The notes under the pieces: model-generated
What the model was told of the DNA's origin: nothing
Database searches by the model: none
What the model saw: only the letters and a program-made list of their open reading frames with translations
Shown here: positions 56,674-64,000 of the stretch, one piece after another
Layout of the letters: every line of letters starts with the position of its first letter
Position numbering within the stretch: the first letter of the stretch is position 1
Program-made: the position numbers and the translations under genes
Assembly (NCBI RefSeq): GCF_003946215.1
Contig: NZ_RHOW01000006.1
Coordinates: 21,351-85,350, forward strand
Reading direction: 5' to 3'
Origin: Lapidilactobacillus mulanensis
GTDB taxonomy: Bacteria; Bacillota; Bacilli; Lactobacillales; Lactobacillaceae
DNA: 64,000 nt

Positions 56674-58437
56674 ATGAAGAAAAAAAGATTATTGTTTCTA
56701 GCAACATTGGTTGCATCGACCGCTTTAGCTTTAACCGGGTGTGGAAGTTCAGGAACTGATGAGAGTAAGTCTAGTTCGTCAAAAGATGATGGTAAATTGA
56801 TGAAGGTTACCATCTATGATGATTTGGCAAATTATCAAGGTACGGCTAAAGGCTGGTTTGCCAAAATAGTTAAAGACAAATTCAATATTGAGATGAATAT
56901 TGTTGCACCCAATGTTGCTGGTGGTGGTAGCACTCTATTTGATACACGGTCAGCGGCTGGCAACTTGGGAGATATTATTATTACAGGCGCTGGTGGTGGA
57001 CGCGGTCAAAAATTGGTTAAGGCTGGTTTAATATCAGATATGACCCCTTATCTAAAAGATATGAAATATATTAAAAAATATAAAGGTGCAACGGATTCGC
57101 TTAATAATGTTATCGGTCAAAAGTCAGGGGTTTGGGGAGTTCCAGACTCAGTTAGCTCGGAATCACCACTAAGTTCGTCTGAAGGTACAGAACCAACTTT
57201 TGGGCCATACTTACGTTGGGATTACTATAAAAAAGTAGGCTATCCTAAAATTGCAACTTTAGAGGATTTAATTCCTGTTCTTAAGGAAATGCAAACTGAA
57301 GCCCGAAAGGAAAATCCTGGGAAAAAGATCTATGCATTGTCTTTGTTTAAGGACTGGGATGGCAATATGATGAATAATGCCAAACAACCAACGTGTTTCT
57401 ATGGATACGATGAACTAGGGTTTGTTTTGGCGAAAGCAAATGGGTCATCTTATCAAGATATTACTCAGTCAAATGGGGAATATGTTCGTGCATTGAAGTT
57501 TTTCAACAAAGCAGATCAAGAGGGTTTGGTTGATCCTGAGTCTTCAACACAAAATTATGATACGATGTATGCAAAATATCAAGCAGGTGATGCATTGTTT
57601 TCATTCTGGCCGTGGTTAGGACAAGCTGCATACAATACAACTGCACATAAAGAGGCTGGTCAGGGATTTATGATTGCCCCGATTAAAGATATGAAGATCT
57701 TTTCATATGGATCAACAACTAATGGTACTCAAACGTTCATCGCGTTAGGCAGTAAGGCGAAGAATAAGCAACGATTGGTTAAATTTATTAATTGGCTATA
57801 TTCTCCAGAGGGAGTTTCTGCATCTGGTGCGCAAACTGGTGGTACCTCAGGACCAAAAGGTTTAACTTGGAAAATAAAAGACGGTAAGCCAGTATTAACT
57901 GATTTTGGGAAGAAAGTATTTTTACAAGGTGGAGCAACAGTACCAAAGAAGTGGGGTACGGGTTCATACACTGACGGTGTTTCACCATTGAACTACCCTG
58001 CAGTAATTGCAAATGATATTAATCCTGAAACTAAATATTCATACAGTTATACTCTATGGCCTTCTGTTCTCAGTGAGACTAGAACCAAACTTGATACAGA
58101 TTGGTCTAACCACATGAGTAATGCTAGCACGACGATGGATTATCTAGAAAAGAATGATAAGATTTTAGTCGCCCCTGGTGCAAGTTATGTTGCGCCTGAA
58201 GAGAGTTCTGAAATTTCTTCGTTGCGTGGTCAGATTAAGACGCAAATCGTCAATACATCATGGAAGATGGTTATGGCAAAGAGTGATTCTCAATTCAATT
58301 CGTTGTTGAAGGAAATGCAAACAACTGTTAAAGGATTGGATTATGCCAAGGTTTTGAAATTTGATATGAAGAATGCCAAGGATCAAAATAAAGCTCGGGT
58401 AAAGATTAAGAAAGAATATTCTGGCAAGGATAAATAG
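56674..58437 (+). CDS. Sugar-binding lipoprotein, long LipO type
   Basis: A 587-residue solute-binding protein, longer than most. The signal peptide ends in the lipobox LTGC with Cys23, followed by a Ser/Lys linker. It completes the importer of 54746-56649. The ligand is probably a hemicellulosic oligosaccharide judged by the enzymes on both sides. GAGGAGG precedes the ATG. A hairpin follows before the esterase gene. Confidence 0.88.
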   Translation: MKKKRLLFLATLVASTALALTGCGSSGTDESKSSSSKDDGKLMKVTIYDDLANYQGTAKGWFAKIVKDKFNIEMNIVAPNVAGGGSTLFDTRSAAGNLGDIIITGAGGGRGQKLVKAGLISDMTPYLKDMKYIKKYKGATDSLNNVIGQKSGVWGVPDSVSSESPLSSSEGTEPTFGPYLRWDYYKKVGYPKIATLEDLIPVLKEMQTEARKENPGKKIYALSLFKDWDGNMMNNAKQPTCFYGYDELGFVLAKANGSSYQDITQSNGEYVRALKFFNKADQEGLVDPESSTQNYDTMYAKYQAGDALFSFWPWLGQAAYNTTAHKEAGQGFMIAPIKDMKIFSYGSTTNGTQTFIALGSKAKNKQRLVKFINWLYSPEGVSASGAQTGGTSGPKGLTWKIKDGKPVLTDFGKKVFLQGGATVPKKWGTGSYTDGVSPLNYPAVIANDINPETKYSYSYTLWPSVLSETRTKLDTDWSNHMSNASTTMDYLEKNDKILVAPGASYVAPEESSEISSLRGQIKTQIVNTSWKMVMAKSDSQFNSLLKEMQTTVKGLDYAKVLKFDMKNAKDQNKARVKIKKEYSGKDK

Positions 58438-58471
58438 CGTCAATCCTTTTTATCTTAGTTAGCTACTTGGG

Positions 58472-58502
58472 GTCAACACGTTAGTAGTGTTGACTCTCTT
58501 TA
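58472..58502 (+). terminator. Hairpin between importer and esterase genes
   Basis: GTCAACAC (58472-58479) and GTGTTGAC (58487-58494) form a perfect stem with a 7-base loop, followed by a weak T-rich tract. It may reduce read-through to the enzymes downstream. Confidence 0.6.
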
Positions 58503-58526
58503 TTTTGGCGAAGGAGATATCAGTGG

Positions 58527-59192
58527 ATGTTGTTAAGAAAAAACAAAAAGTTAATTTTTATTGGTGATTCAGTGACGGATGCTGGACGAAATTATTCGGC
58601 GGATATGGCTGGGTATGATTCGTGGGGAAACGGATATGTAAACTTAATCAATGGTGCACTGACCGCAACTTATCCTGACTATCAAACCATGGTCATCAAT
58701 AAAGGAGTTAATGGCAATGACATTTTGAAGCTGGCTACACGTTGGCAACAAGATGTTTTAGATCTTAAGCCCGATTATGTTTCAATTTTGATTGGTGTGA
58801 ACGATGCATGGCGACATTTTGACACGGCTGTTTTTCAACAACGAGATGATTTAGTTGATGTGGCACTCTACACAAGAACTTATCAAAAGCTGATTAATCA
58901 AACACGCTCAGTAACGGATAAAATTATTGTAGTCGGTCCGTTCATGTTTGAGCCAAACCGAACAGAACCAATGCGTGCGATGGTGGATCAGTTTGCTGTG
59001 GTTGCAAGGCAATTAGCGGATAAAAACGAATTATTATATATTGATGTACAGTCAAAAATAGACCGGTTCTTAACACAAAATTCTAGCTATATTTTGACGC
59101 AAGATCGTGTACATCCGAACTTTCAGGGGAATATGTTAGTTGCAACAACTTGGCTAAATGCGATCGATTTTGATTGGAAACGAGGAGAATAA
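58527..59192 (+). CDS. SGNH-family esterase, probable xylan or oligosaccharide deacetylase
   Basis: A 221-residue GDSL/SGNH hydrolase: Ser15 in IGDSVTDAGR, the glycine of NKGVNGNDI, Asn in IGVNDAW and Asp/His in DRVHPNFQGN near the end. No signal peptide. It resembles intracellular acetyl-xylan esterases of Geobacillus Axe2 type. AAGGAG lies 10 bases before the ATG. The fucosidase start follows its stop directly. Acetyl specificity is inferred from context. Confidence 0.85.
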   Translation: MLLRKNKKLIFIGDSVTDAGRNYSADMAGYDSWGNGYVNLINGALTATYPDYQTMVINKGVNGNDILKLATRWQQDVLDLKPDYVSILIGVNDAWRHFDTAVFQQRDDLVDVALYTRTYQKLINQTRSVTDKIIVVGPFMFEPNRTEPMRAMVDQFAVVARQLADKNELLYIDVQSKIDRFLTQNSSYILTQDRVHPNFQGNMLVATTWLNAIDFDWKRGE

Positions 59193-60656
59193 ATGCCAAC
59201 AACGATTGAACAAATCAAAAGAATTAACGAGGCGGGTCCGTTTCATGCGGACTGGCAATCATTGAGCCAGTTTAGTGTTCCAACTTGGTTTAAGAAGGCG
59301 AAGTTTGGCATCTTTACACATTGGGGCTTGTATACCGTACCTGAATATCGCAATGAGTGGTATTCTCGGAATATGTACATTCAAGGCTATCCGGAATTTG
59401 ATCATCATCGTGCAACTTATGGTGAGCAAAAAAATTTTGGCTACAAAGATTTCATTCCTAAATTTACTGCAGAAGCCTTTGATGCTGATGACTGGTTAAA
59501 ATTATTCAAGCAAGCAGGAGCACAATATATTTTTCCTGTAGCGGAACATCATGATGGTTTTCAGATGTACCGTAGTGAATTATCACATTATAACGCCTTT
59601 GAGATGGGGCCAAAACGTGATGTTCTTGGTGAGTTAAAACAGGCTGCAACCACCGCAGGGCTACACTTCTGTACGTCTAATCATCGTGCAGAACATTGGT
59701 GGTTCATGAGTCATGGCAAGGAATTTGATAGTGACGTTCATGAACCATTGAAAAAAGGAGATTTTTATTGGCCTGCAATGCCAGAGCCAAATAATCAGGA
59801 TTTGTTCAGCAAACCATATCCGACCCAGGAATATTTAGAGGATTGGCTACAGCGTGTTGTTGAAATTATCGATCGTTATCAACCAGAATTGCTTTATTTT
59901 GATTGGTGGGTTCAGCATCAGGCTTTTAAGCCTTATTTTCAGCAGATGGCTGCCTATTATTATAATCAAGGGGCTAAGCTTGGTTATCCTACCGGTATTT
60001 GTTACAAATATGATGGTATGGCGTTTGGTACAGGAATCACTGATGTTGAACGTGGTGGTTTTTCCGAAGCAAAACCATTTTATTGGCAAACGGATACCGC
60101 AATCGCAAATAATTCATGGAGCTATACGACATCTTTGGAATACAAGTCAATCAATGAGATTTTAATTACGTTGATCGACGTTGTTAGTAAGAATGGTAAT
60201 TTATTACTTAATGTTGGACCCAAACCAGATGGTTCATTTGCAAAAACGGATAAAGAAATTCTTGCTGGCATCGGTAAATGGCTTGGGATAAACGGTGAGG
60301 GGATATACGGCAGTGAACCTTGGAAAATCGCACGTGAAGGTAAGACTAATATTTCCGAAGGAATGTTCCAAGATACTTCAAAGCTGAAGTATGGATCTTC
60401 AGATATACGCTATACAGCAAATAACGGTGCAGTTTATGCTTATGTGCTTAATCCGCAAGAACAAACTGAAATCGTATTAAAATCTTTTCATGAATTTGAT
60501 GAAAAAAATGAACCGGTGTTTCATGGGGTTATCAGCCAAGTCGAACAATTAGGAGTTGGTAAGGTTGACTGGCGGATTGCCGAACAAGGGATGGTCGTCC
60601 AAATTAAACCTACACCGGATCAGCGACCTGTAGGGATAAAAATTGTATTGGAGTAG
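59193..60656 (+). CDS. Alpha-L-fucosidase-like glycosidase (GH29)
   Basis: A 487-residue GH29 enzyme with the signature FGIFTHWGLYTVPEYRNEWY near residue 38, EHHDGFQMY near 118 and the nucleophile Asp237 in LLYFDWW. There is no signal peptide, so it acts in the cytoplasm. Fucose occurs on xyloglucan and rhamnogalacturonan II side chains, which fits the neighbouring enzymes. The ATG follows GAGGAG. Some GH29 enzymes have other specificity, so the exact substrate is uncertain. Confidence 0.9.
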   Translation: MPTTIEQIKRINEAGPFHADWQSLSQFSVPTWFKKAKFGIFTHWGLYTVPEYRNEWYSRNMYIQGYPEFDHHRATYGEQKNFGYKDFIPKFTAEAFDADDWLKLFKQAGAQYIFPVAEHHDGFQMYRSELSHYNAFEMGPKRDVLGELKQAATTAGLHFCTSNHRAEHWWFMSHGKEFDSDVHEPLKKGDFYWPAMPEPNNQDLFSKPYPTQEYLEDWLQRVVEIIDRYQPELLYFDWWVQHQAFKPYFQQMAAYYYNQGAKLGYPTGICYKYDGMAFGTGITDVERGGFSEAKPFYWQTDTAIANNSWSYTTSLEYKSINEILITLIDVVSKNGNLLLNVGPKPDGSFAKTDKEILAGIGKWLGINGEGIYGSEPWKIAREGKTNISEGMFQDTSKLKYGSSDIRYTANNGAVYAYVLNPQEQTEIVLKSFHEFDEKNEPVFHGVISQVEQLGVGKVDWRIAEQGMVVQIKPTPDQRPVGIKIVLE

Positions 60657-60662
60657 TAAATA

Positions 60663-61481
60663 ATGCAGATTATTGAACAGCAAATAAAAACCAAATTATC
60701 GTCGTCCGCTAAATTTTATGGCTATATTCCAGATGTCTCACAGGAAATTGATCCCGCGGCAGAGCGTCCTAGTGTTTTAATATGTCCCGGTGGTGGATAT
60801 GTTATGACATCAGACCGTGAAGCAGAACCGGTCGCTTTGAATTTCGTGGCTGCTGGATTCAATGCTTTCGTTTTACGATATAGTATTGCTCCGGCACGCT
60901 ATCCAGTTGCGTTACTTGAAGTTGCATCTGCAATGAAGCTGATTCGTAAAAATTCGGCTGCATGGCATGTTGATCCGAAACGGGTCATCATCGCTGGCTT
61001 TTCTGCTGGTGGGCATTTGGCCGCAAACTTTGCAACTAGTTGGGATCGCGATTTAGTGACGGAATATGGGTATCATGCTGATGAAATTCAGCCGAATGGC
61101 CTTTTTCTGGGATACTCAGTGATCACTTCTGGAAAATATGCTCATGTCGATTCTTTCAAGAATTTATTGGGAGACCGTTATGGTGAACCTGAGCTCATGA
61201 GTAAAGTTTCATTGGAGAAACAAGTGACTAAGTCGACCCCTCCAGCTTTTATCTGGCATACGGTGAGCGATGATACAGTTCCAGTTGAGAATTCACTTCT
61301 ATTTGCGGAGGCGTTAGAAGCACATCAAATTTCTTTTGAACTACATCTATTTCCCAAAGGTGGTCACGGGTTGAGCCTAGGGACTTCTGCAACAGCTATT
61401 AAGAGTAACGGTTACGGGTTAGAGCCCACAGTAAGTGCTTGGCGTGATTTATTTGTAGCCTGGGTCCAAAATAATATTTGA
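60663..61481 (+). CDS. Acetyl esterase-like alpha/beta-hydrolase
   Basis: A 272-residue esterase with the oxyanion motif CPGGGYVM near residue 42, nucleophile Ser114 in GFSAGGH, an acid in VSDDTVPV near 203 and His in GGHGLS near 237. No signal peptide. Probably deacetylates sugars from imported xylan or xyloglucan fragments, as a second esterase beside the SGNH enzyme. The start follows GGAGTAGTAAATA, a modest ribosome site. Confidence 0.85.
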   Translation: MQIIEQQIKTKLSSSAKFYGYIPDVSQEIDPAAERPSVLICPGGGYVMTSDREAEPVALNFVAAGFNAFVLRYSIAPARYPVALLEVASAMKLIRKNSAAWHVDPKRVIIAGFSAGGHLAANFATSWDRDLVTEYGYHADEIQPNGLFLGYSVITSGKYAHVDSFKNLLGDRYGEPELMSKVSLEKQVTKSTPPAFIWHTVSDDTVPVENSLLFAEALEAHQISFELHLFPKGGHGLSLGTSATAIKSNGYGLEPTVSAWRDLFVAWVQNNI

Positions 61482-61497
61482 TTGAGGTAAAAATTAA

Positions 61498-62382
61498 ATG
61501 AGTTATCTTTGTTATGATGTCGGTGGCACATTCATTAAGTATGCAGTTTTTGATGAACTTGGGAATTTTCTAAAAAAAGCTAAATATCCGACTAATGCGC
61601 TTGATCCAACGGCCTTTTTTAAGCAGATGGCAATGATAGCCAATGATGAGCCGGATGTCCAAGCCATCGGAATTAGTTTTCCAGGTTTTATTAATACCGA
61701 AACTGGTGAAGCGTATCGAGCGGGCGCTCTTGGCCAATTGGATGGTTTGAATCTGATTGATCAATTTAAACAACAACTTAAACGTGATATTCCGGTAGCT
61801 ATTGAAAACGATGCAAACTGTGCTGCTTTAGCTGAAAAGCTCAGCGGAAATGCTCAAGATGTTCATGATTTTGCTGTCATTACGATCGGCACCGGAATCG
61901 GTGGTGGCATTGTCATGAATGACAAAGTTCTACATGGCAAGCAATTTCGGGCGGGTGAGTTTGGCATGATGATTACGGATTATACCGCTCATCACGTCGC
62001 AACGTTGCATGACCTAGCGGCGACTAGCTCTTTGATCACACGATACACTGAGACCAAAATGTTAGATCCAGATCAGGTTACTGGTGAGCAAATTATGGCG
62101 GAGTTTGGAGAAGACGAACAAACCACAACAATTGTAAATGCGTGGGCAGATTATGTTGCAATTGCAATATTCAATCTTTCAGTTACCAATGCGCCTCAGC
62201 GGATACTTTTAGGTGGTGGGATTAGTCAAAATCCAAAATTATTAGCCATTGTGAAAGCTGCATTAAAACGAATTCCAGCCTGGACGGATTTTGAATGTGA
62301 AGTTGTTATTTGTCAGTACCATAATGATTCTGGCTTAATTGGTGCCTTATACCTGGCTAAACAAATTGCAAAGGAGGGGTAG
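61498..62382 (+). CDS. ROK-family sugar kinase, possible beta-glucoside kinase
   Basis: A 294-residue ROK kinase with the ATP motif CYDVGGTFIKYAVFD near residue 5, catalytic Asp105 in IENDANCAA and TIGTGIGGGI near 130. The usual cysteine zinc motif is absent. The gene is 3 bases before the GH1 gene. Because the GH1 enzyme has a 6-phospho-glycoside type motif, this kinase may phosphorylate imported beta-glucosides, like BglK of Klebsiella. A glucokinase role is the alternative. Confidence 0.85.
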   Translation: MSYLCYDVGGTFIKYAVFDELGNFLKKAKYPTNALDPTAFFKQMAMIANDEPDVQAIGISFPGFINTETGEAYRAGALGQLDGLNLIDQFKQQLKRDIPVAIENDANCAALAEKLSGNAQDVHDFAVITIGTGIGGGIVMNDKVLHGKQFRAGEFGMMITDYTAHHVATLHDLAATSSLITRYTETKMLDPDQVTGEQIMAEFGEDEQTTTIVNAWADYVAIAIFNLSVTNAPQRILLGGGISQNPKLLAIVKAALKRIPAWTDFECEVVICQYHNDSGLIGALYLAKQIAKEG

Positions 62383-63873
<1,491 letters not shown>

Positions 63874-64000
63874 GTAATAGTTGGTAAAAAGCATCAAATT
63901 AATAGACGTAAAACAGCAAGAATGTTCAAGCTGAGAGAGTGTCAAATTTTATGTGTAAATAGAAAAGCCTCTCGTCCTTTTTTTAAAACATAGATTCTAA

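Noticed and set aside
63874..64000. Possible gene or terminator at the right edge
   Set aside because: I see no start signal, long frame or clear hairpin in these 127 bases.

Overview
The window is a chromosomal segment spanning the replication origin of a low-GC Gram-positive bacterium, most likely a member of the Lactobacillaceae. The left end carries the classic Firmicutes origin block: gyrA, gyrB, recF, yaaA, dnaN and dnaA run leftwards, and rpmH, rnpA, yidC, khpB (jag), mnmE and mnmG run rightwards. DnaA boxes lie on both sides of dnaA. The gap between dnaA and dnaN also has a DnaA box, a short GC block and a run of DnaA-trio-like triplets, as in the Bacillus subtilis unwinding region. 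No genus can be fixed from sequence alone.

From 14 to 22 kb lie a ClC chloride channel/antiporter, three small unknown genes, and an operon of an HNH endonuclease-like gene followed by sbcD and sbcC.

From 22 to 42 kb is a pectin/rhamnogalacturonan catabolic island. A divergent IclR regulator and a 19-bp perfect palindrome control kduI-kduD-kdgA-kdgK, which turn unsaturated uronate into pyruvate and glyceraldehyde 3-phosphate. Next come a rhamnogalacturonan acetylesterase, two TIM-barrel paralogues around uxaC, a membrane AraC-type regulator resembling B. subtilis RhgR, and a split pair of oligosaccharide permeases. An overlapping operon follows: YesL, GH105, GH28, esterase, CE8 pectinesterase, a small membrane protein and GH43. 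None of these enzymes has a signal peptide, so they should act on imported oligosaccharides.

From 42 to 48 kb are two solute-binding lipoproteins, one with its two permeases, and a second YesL-like gene. From 48 to 64 kb is a xyloside and hemicellulose island: a ROK/XylR-type repressor, GH43 and GH3 enzymes, a third YesL, a complete LplB/LplC/lipoprotein importer lacking an ATPase, an SGNH esterase, a GH29 fucosidase, an acetyl esterase, a ROK kinase and a GH1 enzyme with a 6-phospho-glucosidase-type motif. No importer in the window has its own ATPase gene, so a shared MsmX-type ATPase elsewhere is implied.

The most unusual observations are: two genes (the RhgR-like regulator and a YesL) each interrupted by a one-base homopolymer deficit near the start, both in the phase of a -1 slippery heptamer; a 10-bp palindrome, CGTTATAACG, found seven times exactly; and a structured repeat pair upstream of gyrB. 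No mobile elements, CRISPR arrays, rRNA or tRNA genes were found.
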